A stretch of DNA of 64,000 nt from Uranotaenia lowii (GCF_029784155.1 NC_073691.1:60339746-60403745); one strand, 5' to 3'; positions 1 through 12,750 are shown, counted from the first letter of the stretch. Notes: generated from the letters alone by a model not told the origin. Numbers and translations are program-made.

Positions 1-939
1 GCCATCTTGTTCCACCCCTTTTCCATTTGAGCGAGTTTTTTCATGGTTCTGCCACATTTCTTCAGTTTGCCCTTCACTATTGCCCAATATTTCTCGATGG
101 AACGAAAATCCGGATTCATACTTTTTTCAACAAAATCGATCATGTTCTCCTTATACCACTTAACGACATCCCGCCTGTAGTGGCAGTTAGAACTTCTCCG
201 GACCTTTGTGCGACCGAATGAATGGCAAAACCCTCTTCTGGAGACATTCTTCTTTGTAAACATTTCCATTCAGTGTGTCCCCAGTGATGAAAATCTTAGT
301 CTTCTTCCCACAACTACAGATCCCTTGCAAAATCATCAACTTACGAGCAAATTTATCTGCGAAAACAAAGTTGAATCTACCCGCAAAATTCCCTTTACGC
401 TTCGCAAGGTAAAATTTGTTACCGGGTATTTGTCCAAAATCCATTTTGACGTTAGTTTCGTCGTCCATCAAAATGCATCCGTTGTACTTGGTCAACACTT
501 TCTCGTACAACTTCCTTACCCTGGTTTTGGCAACCAGGTTTTGTTCGAGCGTCCTGTTGGGGTGTTCGCTTGTATGAAACGACCGCAAGCCTTCTCGCAA
601 ACAAATTCGTCGAGCTGTACTGTGGCTCGTCTTGAACTTTTTCGCCAAATCACGCAAGGGGATTCCAGGATTATTGTGAACTGATCGAATTACCTTTGCT
701 CGCAGCTTCCGGTCATATGTACCACTTTTACGCCTGGTTTGTTTTGCTCGATCCACCGTAAGGGTCTCCCGGTACGTTGCAGCACCGAATTTACAGTCGA
801 TTTTGGATATTTCAGGAATTTCACGCCCCTGACCACGTCGGTTTCTCTGCGTGAGTGTGCAGAATTTTCTGTCGCCTTTCGCGTTCCATCGTCGATAACT
901 TTTGACTGACTGCTTCAATCTTGACGAAATTTTCACCAC
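1..939 (-). pseudogene. Broken ITmD37E-like Tc1/mariner transposase, cut by the window edge
   Basis: The open part (187-939, 250 residues) starts with a helix-turn-helix region (GIPLRDLAKKFKTSHSTARR, about residues 93-112). The first catalytic block follows (CILMDDETNVKMDFGQIPGN, about 155-174). This resembles mosquito ITmD37E transposases of the IS630-Tc1-mariner superfamily, which cut and paste DNA in the nucleus. After PFIRSHKGPEKF the frame stops. A second frame continues towards position 1 with CHYRRDVVKWYKENMIDF and SIEKYWAIVKGKLKK, which carries the catalytic glutamate block. The segment between them that should hold the second catalytic aspartate (a WPDLAS-type motif) is missing, and the stretch before the glutamate is also shortened. 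The copy is therefore inactive. Terminal repeats were not identified; the start side probably ends near 940-1010. The superfamily is secure; the ITmD37E subgroup rests on remembered motif style. Confidence 0.82.
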
Positions 940-1012
940 TAAGTAAACAAACCATCCGGATCAAAACACTGTCAATAGATTCGCGATGTGACAACTAGGG
1001 GCGCTGGAGTAA

Positions 1013-1480
1013 ATGAAAAGATGCGACCAGATTCTATGTGAAACAGACTTCATATGTACCGTTTCCATGAGTGCTGTAACAAACCTCGAGAAAGGCAAAT
1101 TAAACTCCAGGTGGAAGGACTCTATACAAATCCTGTACAATCAGATCGTCGAGATGGGATCAGAAATAGTTATTTGCTGGGCCCCCAACCATATCGTTGT
1201 TCCAGGAAATGAGAGAGCAGACGTTGAAAAAAAGGCTTTTGAATATCCAGAGGACGAAAACCAGATTATTGACATCAAGGAAGTATCTTCTGGACAGAGT
1301 TGATCGTCCACTATGTATATTAAGTAATAAACTGTGAAACATATCATCTCAATGTGCTCACAATTTGATAAGGAACGGATCAATCACAAAGTGCCGGGTA
1401 ATCTTCGAGAGGCATTAGCAGACGACAAAGAAAGAGCAACAAAAGTGTTAGAATGCTTAAAATCAATCCAATCTATAGGT
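1013..1480 (+). pseudogene. RNase H and C-terminal fragment of an I-like LINE
   Basis: The first open stretch (1013-1303) reads VSMSAVTNLEKGKLNSRW and then CWAPNHIVVPGNERADVEKK. This fits the 'SDSLSAV ... W(I/V)PGHxGIxGNExAD' signature of the RNase H domain in I/R1/Outcast-type non-LTR retrotransposons. After in-frame stops, the same frame continues from 1334 with MCSQFDKERINHKVPGNLRE and DKERATKVLECLKSIQSI. That resembles the short tail after RNase H in these elements (cysteine/histidine cluster, then 'ALxDD ... VLxFLK'). Everything upstream (endonuclease, reverse transcriptase) is absent. The fragment ends where the next repeat begins, near 1478. It is a dead relic; the exact clade is not certain. 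Confidence 0.65.
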
Positions 1481-1624
1481 ATATATAAAAAGCAATTATC
1501 TGTATGTTTGCTTGTTTGTTTGTTTGTTTGTTTGTCCTCTATAAACTCAGCCGTCTTAAGAGCTAGAGATCTAAAATTTGGCATGGATGCTCATTAGGAC
1601 CAGGAATGATGAAAAATGTTTTTA

Positions 1625-2620
1625 GATTTTTGGACGACCCCTTCTGAAGGGGGTCGTCCATACAAGACAAATATTGTTTTCACGTTATTAACGTTATTTT
1701 CGGTCGGATTGTGATGAAAATTTGCACATGAGTGTTTTGAGAGACGAGCAATCGATTCCAGTTATCAAATTTAGGATCAGGGGTCGGCCAAAGGGGTCGT
1801 CCATATCAACTGATTAATGTTTTCGCGGTATTGGCGTTATTATACACCGGATTGTTATGAAAATTTGCACATGAGTGTTTTAAGAGACGAGCAACCGGTT
1901 ACAGTTATCAAATTTAGGGATAAAGGTCGGCAAAAGGGGTCGTCCATATCTACTGATTAATATTTTTGCGATATTGGCGTTATTATAGATCGTATTGTGA
2001 TGAAAATTAGCACATGAGTGTTTTGAGGGACGAGCAATCGATTTCAAGTTTCGAATTGCGGATCAGAAGTCGGCTGTCCATACCAAACTTTAATGTTTTT
2101 GCGATATTGACGTTATTCTACATTGGATTGACATGAAAATTGCCGCATAGGAGTTTTTAGGGACGCTCTTTTGCTTTCAGGTTTCAAATTTTGACTCTGA
2201 GGTCGGCAAAAGGGGTTATTATCTGTTCACTGTTTTTACGATATTCTCTTGATTGAGCATAGAAATGTAATGAAAATTGACACATGGGAGTTTAACAGAA
2301 AAGATAATTGATTTCAGGTTTCAAGTTTTGAATCGTGGTCAAAAAAAAGGCCGTCCATGTATGTTGCTCACTGTTTTCGCGATATTGTCGTCGTGATCAT
2401 GCATCGGATTGAGATGGAAATGTTCAGATGAGGGTTATAAACTATGAGCAATTGACTCGGCGAAAGGGCGTCTATATTCACTGTTCACTGTTTTCAAGTT
2501 CCTGACGTTATTTTACATATAATTTCAAAAGAAAAAATGGCACAAGGGAGTTTTGAGGCACGTAAAATTGGTTTCAATTATCGAATTTCAGGCCATGGGA
2601 CAGAAAAAGAGGGTTTCATC
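1625..2620 (-). repeat. Degenerate minisatellite, unit about 133-145 bp
   Basis: The phrase 'gatgaaaatttgcacatgag' and its variants recur near 1712, 1857, 2000 and 2133 and then decay. It is followed each time by a 'gacgagcaatcgatt' block and a 'ggtcgtccatat' block. One unit holds a near-perfect hairpin (ggacgacccctt / aagggggtcgtcc, 1633-1660). This is the body of the Helentron-like repeat. Confidence 0.75.
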
Positions 2621-2722
2621 GAATGTTCAGTGTTTTGTGCAATAATTTTGTTCGAGGCAGTTAATTGATACCAAATAAAGAGTGAAGGTCAAGCAAAAGA
2701 GTCGTGCACATAAACAGATAGT

Positions 2723-2950
2723 ACATGGGGCTTATTCTGCGACTCGAGTGACGTGACTTACGAAATTTCACTTTTTCGTACTGACTCCAGAAAAAGCACC
2801 AGAAATGAAATTTGTGTATCGATGAGCTCTGAAGACCAATAACAGCTCATTCAAACGAAAATTTTGAGGCTAGAGAGGCTATTCAAGCCAGCAAAACGAT
2901 TTGAAATTTCGTGAGTCACGTCACTCGAGTCGCAGAATAAGCCCCCATGT
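2723..2950. mobile_element. 228-bp MITE with about 50-bp terminal inverted repeats
   Basis: The left end (from acatggggcttattctgcga, 2723) is matched in reverse complement by the right end (to 2950). The complementarity covers about 50 bp and includes CGACTCGAGTGACGTGAC. The short middle has no coding content. It interrupts the minisatellite repeat around it, so it is the younger insertion. A clear target duplication cannot be separated from the palindromic ends (ACATGGGG / CCCCATGT). Confidence 0.75.
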
Positions 2951-3208
2951 TTCTGCCATAATGTCTAGATTATGCAATCGATCGAGAAGAAAACACTCTC
3001 ACATAAATTTTAATAAAAAAACAAATCAACTGTTTAATTTGAATTTCAAGTAATAGTAATAGTAGCGACTTTGAACACTGTTGAATTTTTTCCCCAAAAT
3101 TGTCGAAAGAATGTTTCGAATTCATTTTCTAAACTCATTTTGACGTACCAATGATTTAAAGCGAAACGAAGTTCGTACGGGATCAGCTAGTTGGGAGATA
3201 AAATTTAA

Positions 3209-3768
3209 CATTACTTTGTAACTATTTAAGAGGAGAAATCACCGTGAATTTGTTTTATGAAATGAATTTGCGGCTTTATCGGTGAGGGTTAAAGAGTTGA
3301 AATGAAAGACGGATAGAAGATCAGAAGAAAATTCTAAGGTGGTGAAAAGAGCGAAGAGCATTTGAAATAGAAGCTTGACCACATACTAAATTCTTTGTCC
3401 CACACCAATTAACTGTATTGAAGAATCCGCACAAAACGAAAATAAGAAATCTACCTAGCCATCGATGGAACGATATCGCACAATAGAAGACTTAACAGAG
3501 CAACCACATGCTAAATTTTTTGTCCGTTCGGCACATGTGCACACTCACATGGCGGTCGAACCATCCATAATTAACTGTATCGAAAAACGTAGTGCCTTCT
3601 CTATTGGGTACTACTTCTTCAATACAGTTAATTGGTGTGGGACAAAGAATTTAGTATGTGGTCAAGCTTCTATTTCAAATGCTCTTCGCTCTTTTCACCA
3701 CCTTAGAATTTTCTTCTGATCTTCTATCCGTCTTTCATTTCAACTCTTTAACCCTTACTTTGTAACTT
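3209..3768. repeat. Foldback: about 140-bp inverted arms flanked by a 12-bp direct repeat
   Basis: The arm at about 3286-3425 is repeated almost perfectly in reverse at about 3615-3754, with roughly 190 bp between. A direct repeat TACTTTGTAACT lies on both sides (about 3211 and 3757). The left arm and its outer flank (3229-3320) reappear in reverse at 57246-57345 inside the TTAA-flanked element, so this is a mobile family. The open frames here are by-products of the inverted repeat. Confidence 0.7.
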
Positions 3769-3769
3769 T

Positions 3770-6500
3770 GAAACGTCACGAACCCGAATGCCAAAAATTG
3801 TCCTAAATAAATTAAAATGCAACAAATGACTTGTTTTCAAATTTTTTCAAGCAATAATTTTTTTTCTTAATCATGTAACCGAGGAGCAATAATTTTTTTC
3901 CTAATCATGTAACCGAGGAGTTGAAAATAGAGTGTGGACTGCTTGATAATTGATTCACAACCGTTTTTTTTGTCCTATTTACTCCATTTTACGGTATTTT
4001 TTTCAAAATCAGAATTAACCACCCTAATTTTTAAAACACATTTAATTTGGATTACTTTCGATAGGCCCTGTTTATCTTACGTAAAGACTGTTCTGATTCG
4101 TGCTTTTGTTCCATAGATCAATACAAAATTGGCCTATCGACATTGCTTCTCATAGAATAAGGTTGTCAAATTGACAGGTTTCATCCGGAATTGGTTCCGG
4201 ATTTCAGAAAAAACACGAATTTTGCCCGGATTTGATCACTTAATTTACCAAAACAAAAAAAAATAATTGTGTAAAAATAATCAGAAAGATTGTTTGAAAG
4301 CCTGAAATACTGCTATTGAGTTATGATAAAAAAAAATCGAGTTTTTTTTCTTGATTTTTGTTTTCTGGGATTTGACCGTGAACTGCGGGAACTTTGATCA
4401 CTTTTTTCATTCATTTTTGAATATTTAGGAAGGGGTTGCTTTTTTGTAAAAGTTTTAAAACACTTACTGAGGTGGGGAGTGTTAAACGTGATCTTTGATT
4501 GCATTAAATTCAAACGACATTGGTGATTTACGTACCTCAACATCTTTAAAATTATTCTTATGGTGCCATTTAGCACAGAAGGCATCAACATCAATAACAG
4601 TTATTGTTGTTAGGACTAAACTGATTTTTTCAACGTTTTTCTTTCAAAAAGATTTATTATCAAAAGATGGACAATATTGATGCTTATATCTAGGGGTAAA
4701 AATTATAAACATTTCTTTCTTCTTGTGGCCTTAAAAACAAATGAAATTTTGCCTTTATGATATTCCCAAGGTCCACACACTGTTTATGGGTGCTTTTTTT
4801 TCTTCAAATTGAACCATTTGATAGAGTTTCAGTCATTTTTACTTTATGGGCTTTCTGATGGAAAATCGCCATTTTTTTAATATCCAAAAATTATCATCAA
4901 ATAACCATAAAAATAACACTTAAACTCAACCTAAACAAAAGAAAGTTGAACTTTCACATTAAACAATCCATCGGCTTCTTAATACTTAAATTTGATCAGG
5001 AGAGATGTTTGTTTGGGAGCCTTCGAAAAACCAGATATTTTAATATTTTAAAATTACATATCAAAAATCTTCTAATGAAAACTAAATTTAACTTATTTGT
5101 AACTCAATTGGCTTTCGAACGTAGTAAACAGTTTTCAGATACTTTAAGTTTTAACTTAGATAATGATGATTATCTGCAAAAAATTCATGTTGATCAAAGT
5201 TACCCCAGTTTACCGTACCTTTTTAAATTCAATTACATGGTTTTAACATTTTGAATGACCTTTTATGGTAGAACATTGGAAAATTATTGGAGCAGTAAAG
5301 CAGTAAAGCAGAGCAGTAAAAAAACTGCCTCATGGGGGGGTTGATGACAATATTTTTCCTATAAAATTTTTGCTACAAAAAAGAGATACTATGAGCATCT
5401 CATCATACGGGCTTGAGTTCTTTTATATTATTAGTTATGCATTCAAAATCCCAACTTTCGAAAATAAGTTCGGAAATGTTTATGTTTTTTCAAGGTTAAA
5501 AAATAAATGAGGGATCTTGAAGGATCTATTTAAAAAAAAATTTTGAGGTTCAAATCAGCTTTATTTTCAACTCTTGTTAACAATTTTCATTCAAGTTTAA
5601 ATCTTTGTTTTTGAAGAATCTACAACATAAATAATATTAAAAAACAAACCAATAAAATATATCTCCAGCTGAATGTTCCTGAAACTGAATTTTGAATACA
5701 AGTTATTTTATCAACAATAAATTATCATTTTTAATTATTTCATTATTTTAATCCTGTAAAAAATATTTAAATTCAAATTAAGATTTTTCAAAGAACGCAA
5801 TTTTGAAAATTAGATTTTATTTTTTAATAGTGCTTTTTACTTATTTTGTATTTAGTTTTAGGGAATTTTGAATTTTTATTTGAAATCTGAATTCTGCATT
5901 TTGATCATAAAAAAAAATTTGAATTCCTAATTTGGAATCGAATCCGATCCGATTCAATTTCAACAGAAAATTTTCAATAATGATTTATAGAACAAACCGA
6001 ATCCTAAACCAGAAATATCTTATTTGAATTTCGAATCTTTTATTTTCTATATTAATTTTTTCTTTAATCATTTATTCGTGATTAAATTTGTGAATCTGAA
6101 AGAGAGTGCCGAATGATGAAATTGGATATTTCAATTTTGGATCACCATTTTAGAACTTTTTAAAGATTCAATTCTGAATAAGGATTTCAAATCCAAACCA
6201 TAAATATGGTTTGTTATTATGAATATTTTCTATTCATATTCCGGAATAATGCGTTTCGAACATGGCAAATGGAGCTACTTTTAGTTTTAAAAGCAAACCA
6301 AGTTTCGAATCAGGATTTTGTCCCAATGATGAACCGAGCTGAAAATCAAGAATAATAAACTGGAGACAGATTTCACAATCCGATCACAGGCAACAAATTT
6401 AGATTAAAACAAATTGGAACCAGATCATCGGAAATGATAAAAACCTTAGCTCACCATATATTTCTCCGCACTTATCCAGGAAAGGGCAAATTTAGGCAAT
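3770..6500. other. AT-rich intergenic DNA without recognisable genes
   Basis: Low-complexity A/T-rich sequence. A short duplication (gagcaataattttttt with tcatgtaaccgaggag) lies at 3850-3920. A repeat piece at 4165-4230 has the 'gcccggatttgatc' style of the dispersed family at 6505. Small cagtaaag repeats lie at 5290-5320. The frames of 60-100 codons have no recognisable domain. Confidence 0.6.
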
Positions 6501-6504
6501 TTCA

Positions 6505-7260
6505 TCTTTGAATAAGGTTGCCAGAATTTTTTCGGCACTTAAATGTGCCGGACAAATCCTAGCTATTTTATATAAAAACCTGGAAAAACCCGGGCATTCG
6601 ATTTCAAAATTAACGACCGAAAATCCGGACAACATCCGGGCAAATTTGGTCCAATCCAAGAAATTACTCAAAACAATGAAGGTAAAAAACGAATAAACAA
6701 TTTTTTTTTATCAAATCTCATCGACAGGTTTTAAATCGGCTTACAAAAACCTCTCATGGTTATTTTAACAAAACTTGCTCAAGAAAATTATTTTGGAGGC
6801 ATAAATAAAAAAAAATACAACAAAACTTTCTTTTGTTTTGATTTGCCGAATAAAGTGAATAAATCTGGGCAAAATACGGGCTTTTTCCATAAAAAATACG
6901 GGAACTGGGACGGGCCGGAATGTTCCCAAATTTATTGTTAAATATCCGGGCGAATCGGGATAAAACCGGGAAATCTGGCCGCGTATTCAATTTCAAAGTT
7001 TACAACTCAAAATCTGGGCAACATTCAGTAAAATTTGAAAATTCTTCAATTAAATCAAGAAGAAAAAAAACTCGAAAAGTAGTTTTTTTTTTTCATCGAA
7101 ACACATCGATCAGTTTAATTGGATAAAATTTGTAAATACATATTAATTAGGATCACGCTATTACAATTTTTCTATGATTATCCAAATCAAATAAAACACT
7201 CGCGGAAATTCGGGCAATCAAGCAACTTTAGTAAGTCTTATCTTAATGAAAATTCGATAT
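6505..7260. repeat. Dispersed AT-rich repeat with 'ggttgccagaatttt' ends and 'ccgggcaaa' motifs
   Basis: It starts near 6511 with 'aggttgccagaattttttcg' and contains many short ccgggca/ccggaca motifs in A/T-rich DNA. Part of it (about 6990-7110) matches 29790-29945 in reverse complement. The 'ggttgccagaatttt' edge also opens the copy at 29646. It looks like an old non-autonomous DNA element; class unknown. Nothing supports coding. Confidence 0.5.
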
Positions 7261-7707
7261 TCCAGACTAAGGACTGTCTGACATACCCTAAATTCATGCA
7301 CCAACTTCTCTGGTGAATAACTGTTGATAGCGTTTTTTGAGTGCAGTCTTTAAATTTCCATCAACAAGTGAGAAAATTTTTGAAAATCAGTTATAGAATT
7401 ATGGACCTGGGATAAGGTTTTGAGGTTTTAGTTTTAGTTCTGAGTCGTGATGTTACTCTCGATTCACTTTAGTCGTTCATCAAAATTTGATTAAGAATTT
7501 AAAATTTCAGTTGAGAGTAGAACATTTTGCTTGACATTTTCTGTATCCTCCTCCCCCCTCCCGTTTCTATGGCGATGGGACTGTTAGTAAAACGTTTCAA
7601 ACTTTTTTAAAGCACGCAACTGGTCTTCATTCGAAGCTGTCAATAGATAATAAATAAAACCTTCCCATACCTGGAGCATCACGTACATAGTTTCTCATAT
7701 ATAGGTA

Positions 7708-10137
7708 TTAGACTGGCCCAAATTTGTATGGGATGATTTTTACAACACTTTTTTTCAACGCGGCACCCCCTAGGTTGGTGCATTTAGGTGAAAAAATGAC
7801 TTTCTGAAAGTTTCAGGTCATTTGGCAGAAACACAAGCTGGCGCAAAGGACTTGAAATTTGTATGGAGATTTTCGGCAAAATGTATGGAAAATAGACATA
7901 CTTTCGCTCTTTGTGTTCTAAAATATGTTCCCAGTATGCTAGAAAGCTCAGAATTTCAGGAATTGTAATTTAAGCAATGACGAACAAGCTTGTAGAAGAT
8001 TGTGACGCGATACGAGTTGACTGTAATGAGTTATTTGCAATTGACTGTGTGATTTATTTCGCATTACATCGATATATTGTTAACGGTGTATAGGTGGACT
8101 ATTAGTATGGGAGAGTGGGGAATCATGGGCCACTTTTTTTCGTTGTTCCATAACTTCTTCACTTTAAAAGATAAAATGAAAATAAAAAATGGTATGGTTT
8201 TCTACATTTTCAAGATATCATAAGGTATTTTTTTTAATTTTTAATAAGTTATTTTACCCAAATTCTGACTGTTTGAAAAAAAGCAATATTTTTTGAATTT
8301 TGAAAAATGGTGGGGGATCGTGGGTCACCAAATCCAAATTGACCAAATAATATGCAAAGTTTATGAGTTGACCCAAAACTGTGATTTCCTAATTCATTTC
8401 GTTATTTAAAAGCAATTTCAGATGATGAAATAAAAAAGAGAGCTGTGTATGATCGCATAGATTCCAAAACCTGGCTCGCGAACGTTTTGGCAAAATTTCT
8501 TATATAGGATGGACAAAATATTTTTCATAACTCTTCATTTGGCATAAGAGAACTTTTAAGATAGGTAAAACGTATTTTAAGTTCTGAATGTGTATAAAAA
8601 CATAAAAATATAGGTGATTCAAGATATGTGGCCCACGATTCCCCACAAGCTATGATTTGCAAATTGGTTGCGTTTGTGGGACTTATTGATGTTTCATCAA
8701 AAATTCCTTTTCCACGTGAAAGATCATGACAAAACTAAGATCATAAGCGTATGAGCATATTTTTGCTATGCACTTTAAGTTCCCCATCGATGAGATTAGC
8801 GGGTGTTTTTTTAATTATATAAGTAAATTTTTCTAACTTTTTTTAGCTTGACAAATAAAAGAAGCATATGATGCGTATTTCAGTCAACAACATATAGGAA
8901 TATATGCTCACGCAAAGCGACGACGATGACAGTTGGTTTGAGATTTTTATCTCAAAACACATCTGAGATATTAAAAGTGGCCCACGTTTCCCCATGGCCC
9001 ACGATACCCCACTCTCCCCTACTAATTTGATCGCATTGTCACACAATGAGAATAACAGATAGAAAGTTTGTGTTCTTGGCAAAGTTGTAGCTTATTTGAT
9101 AACAAACTATGAACTGCTGCATTGTTTTGAGTATAAAAAAAAGAGTTTTGGTTTAAATGATCTTTCTTCAAAATTTTTGGTGTTTATATTACATTGGTAA
9201 TCAATAAAATTGTTTATTCAAATCAAGCAAGTATATTAAACTTAGATAATGAAAGTTTTCAACAATGAAGATTTTGTTTGATTCTGGTAAGTTTTCGATA
9301 ATGACTAATTATTTGCAAAATAATTTATTTTTCGGCTTTGCCGTGGGTGAGAAGTTTTTTATAGTGGGAAAGAGGGGTCAATTTGCAGTGTCATTTACTA
9401 CCTTTAAACTGCTAACAGGTTGTTGCCCTTTGTTGAATTCTTTGATAGTCTTCCAATTGCTCAGGATCTATTGTCAAAAAACTTTTTGGTATATCGTACC
9501 GATCGAAAAGTTTAAGCGACTTTGAATTCATTAAATCATTCAACGTTAAAATTCTGAATTCATTCATACTTTTTACCACGAGATTTTTTAGTTCTTGAGT
9601 TGACTTTTTTGACAAGGCTTTAACCATCATACATTTCTCTTCGAAGGTCTAAATGCCCCACAATAATGTTTGTAACAGCTTTTTTCGCAACTTTGCGGAG
9701 GACACAAACTTTCTATTTGATATTTTCATTGTGTGACTGCGATCAAGATAGTGCGGTTATTAGCCCATACACCGTTCACGATATATCAAAGAAATGCGAA
9801 ATAAATCACACATTCAATTGCAAATAACTCATCACAGTCAACTCGTATTGCGTCACAATCTTCTACAAACTTGTTCGTCATTGTTTAAATTACAATTCCT
9901 GAAATTCTGAGCTTTCTAGCATACTGGGAATATATATTAGAACACAAAGAGTGAAAGTATGTCGATTTTCCATACATTTTGCCGAAAATCTCCATACAAA
10001 TTTCAAGTCCTTTGCGCCAGCTTGTGCTTCTGCCAAATGACCTGAAACTTTCAGAAAGTCATTTTTTCACCTAGAGGCACCAATCTAGAGGGTGCCGCGT
10101 GGAATATAGGGATTTTTTTTGTTATGGGCCAGTCTAA
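7708..10137. mobile_element. 2.43-kb non-autonomous element with TIRs of over 400 bp and a 6-bp direct repeat
   Basis: The outer ends are TTAGACTGGCCC at 7708 and its complement GGGCCAGTCTAA ending at 10137. TAGGTA flanks both sides (7702-7707 and 10138-10143). The arms match over 7708-8107 plus 9020-9100 on the left and about 9678-10137 on the right; the left arm is interrupted by the 8108-9019 MITE. The middle (9100-9678) has no transposase. The element therefore depended on enzymes supplied elsewhere. The superfamily is not assigned, because a 6-bp duplication is unusual for the common families. Confidence 0.8.
8108..9019. mobile_element. TA-flanked MITE with GGGGAGAGTGGGG ends
   Basis: The left end is TGGGAGAGTGGGGAATCATG and the right end is the complement of GGGGAGAGTGGGGTATCGTG. 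TA lies on both sides (8106-8107, 9020-9021). The host sequence is recognisable because the outer arm continues after it and matches the other arm at 9678-9750. A relative lies at 30417-31680. The TA duplication suggests a Tc1/mariner-type source; there is no coding sequence. Confidence 0.75.
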
Positions 10138-10143
10138 TAGGTA

Positions 10144-12750
10144 TGACCAAACCACTGAAAAGATGTTCGAATCTCTTCTGGGTTAGGAATCACTTCTTCG
10201 CCAAAAACTTAAGACGTCGAGCAGTAGTGGCTCCAGTATGGTGGGTATTTCAAAAACTGATAAAATCGTATCATCACCGACACCGGTCTCTGGTATCAAC
10301 CGACAGCATCATCCCGAAAGGTAGAAACGACTTCCTTCCATCCACGTTGCTCTCATTCAACTCATTCTCGTTTTCATTTTTTTTTTGGGAAGTTTGGGCT
10401 TCAAGACTGAGTTTAGCTAGCAGGACAGACACCTTCAGCCAGAGGGCGACCAGGTAAGGTACAAAGAAGCCCAAATATCCACATTCCACTTCCACCAGCT
10501 CTTTCTTCGAGCTCTTTCCGCACAACCCCTAAATGATGACAGGATATTCCTGTGCTTTGTGTTGCTGACTACTGAAATAATGATCTGTCACTTTTGATAG
10601 CAATTAATGTCCCCTCCTAGAGGGCCTCTGGGTGGGCCTTCGAATGGCTTCTTAGGAAGGTCCAAGTCCAAGTTCACGTCTTGAGGCTTGAGGCGTGAGG
10701 CGTGTGGCGTAAAGCAAAGGAGCTTCGTTTCGAGAGCAGCAGCAGTCGTTAGAAGGTAGGGAACACACCATGAGACAAAAGTTCCCTGCATCGGATGGCT
10801 TTCGGTTGTCGTCTCATCATCGTCGTCATCATCAAAGCTTGGTTCCTTCTCACGTAGCTGGGTTGCCTGCCTTCTTTCATACAGGTGGTTGAATGAGGTT
10901 GGTTGCGAATCGCTTTAAGGAGAAGATGCCACATTTAAACTTAATTGAAGTTTTTTTTTTTAAGAATTCAATGTTCATTTAACAGGTTGATGTCAACCCT
11001 GATCAGTTAGTTAGAGAAGCAAAAACAGACCAGTCTCATTATTATTCCTAGTGCAAAAATTGGTGACCTCACCCTTACCAATCCTCACGAAAAGGGTTCG
11101 GTTGGCTGCTTTTGTAGAGTCATTATCTTTTTGGGCACCCCTTCCTCTTCCCTTTTTTTCGCAGAGATGCCCAAAATGGCAGAGAACTCGTGCTCTAGCG
11201 ATAGGTTCCCTCCGGGTGCTAAGAAACTGATGCTGAAACCGGATTTCGAACACCGTTTTGCAATTTCCCTTCCTATATCTGGTGTTATCGGTGTGAATCG
11301 GATGATGTAATGGAATATTCTTAAGCAGTTCGAAGTAATGATAAAGGTAACTTTGAATATATTATTTTCAATAACGTTCAAACATTGTTCAAGAATCTTT
11401 TATTCAAAACCGGAATGTGCTAAATCTCGTTATTTTAGAAATTGGGTTCAAACTTTGATAATTTTTGTCTTAAGTTTAAATTGGCGTTATTTTGATTTAA
11501 AAGTTTTATAAAAACATGTCTTATGCTTCAAAATTCCGATTATGATATATATTCATGTTCCTTGTTCCTTGTTACTACTGAATGTGAAAAAGCAATCTAA
11601 ACAAGTAAAAATCATGTCAACAAAATATACTCTGAAATCAATAAAAAAAAATATAGAATTTTGTTGATTTATTAGGATTTTTGAACGACTTTGGGATGAT
11701 GTCATCGTGTAAGACCGTGCGAACGGTTTTGAGGTTAACCTCCGACCCTTTCCTATAAAGATATAATGACAGTTCTTCACGAACACTACCTTACCGAAAG
11801 GCCTCAGCCCCAACCTTTAAACAAGAAAGAAACGAATTATTTTATCAAAAGGACGTACCAAAACGCGATTTTCCTAAGACAAAATTGCCGGTTTCGTCCT
11901 TTCGAGAATCTTTAATCTTTAATACTATCCAGTGGTGCCAGGTCAAATAATTTTTCAATATTCGCATTTTTTAAATCTTATTTGAAAATTATTTTGAAAT
12001 TCATATGCTAAAGCAAATTAACAATGTCTTCTTCAAATCTCAACTCTGGTAATTGATTTAACGTAAATGTATTCATGTTCAGTAGTGACTTCATTCATCA
12101 AGTCCGTTTTAAATTGGCTAAGGTTTGTAATTGTAACTGATTTGAAAACAACCTGCAACAATGAATTTGAAATACGCACATACTTCTTGAGATTTATAGT
12201 TATTGAACCGTAATATAAAACATTTTCAGTTTCTCAATCACTCACTACAGCCTAAACATCCAAAATTTCCAACGATACCATGCTTAGAAAATTTTTATTT
12301 TCTGTAATTTAATACTGAAATGAAGTTTTTTCATAAACAAGGCGCGTACATAACTCTTGAAAATCTGCTAAGTTGCAATTAAATGTGTAGGAAACATTGA
12401 TAGTTGAAAGTTTAGTAACTATGTATATTCAACAAATAAAAAGCGAGCAAATATTTATTTTCGTCATTTTCGTCATAACAAGCTGGCAACTCTGATGAGG
12501 TCAAATCCAAATCAAGTTTCGAGGTTATGGCGCAGGGTTGCCAGGTGTATAAAACAAAATATCAGGCTATTAAAAAAAGTCTGTGAATGCTTGAGCACGA
12601 GGTCACAAATTTGGTACCAACAAATATTTTGACAATGCGTGTGAGCGGAAGAGGGGAAAAGGACTATGGTTTGTGTGGTTTTAAATTCTGGTTATTTTCG
12701 AATGATTGGTGAAATACCGATACACGCAAGCGAGATGTCTAGTATAATCT
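10144..12750. other. Unassigned DNA, partly of more balanced composition
   Basis: 10150-10940 and 11030-11300 are less A/T-rich than the surroundings. They contain small direct repeats such as ttgaggc/gtgaggc (10680-10715) and trinucleotide runs (gtcgtcatcatc at 10823). No frame has a recognisable domain, though single-copy regulatory or exon DNA cannot be excluded. 11400-12750 is A/T-rich with short 'ggttgccag' or 'tggtgccagg' edges (11934, 12536) that suggest further repeat fragments. Confidence 0.45.

Larger units (their letters stand above)
1478..3191 (-). mobile_element. Helentron/HINE-like non-autonomous repeat with internal minisatellite (copy 1)
   Basis: Read on the minus strand, the repeat starts with ACTAGCTGATCCCGTACGAA at 3191. 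It passes through degenerate tandem units and ends with a (CAAA)n run (1508-1534) followed by a TATATATA-type end near 1485. The two repeats at 59366-63270 have the same layout: an ACTAGCTGA(C/T)CCCG-like head, a minisatellite body with G/C-rich hairpins, and a tetranucleotide tail followed by TA-rich sequence. This layout matches what is known of Helentron-associated elements in flies (DINE-1/mini-me type, with internal minisatellite and GTCY-like proto-microsatellite). No Rep/helicase is encoded. A 228-bp MITE is inserted at 2723-2950. The class assignment is inference from layout. Confidence 0.5.

Noticed and set aside
3465..3719. 84-codon plus-strand frame
   Set aside because: Most of it lies in the right arm of a foldback, with no family resemblance.
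6508..7316. Frames with repeated 'NIRANxxxSGR'-like peptides
   Set aside because: They arise from ccgggcaaa-type DNA repeats of a dispersed non-coding element.
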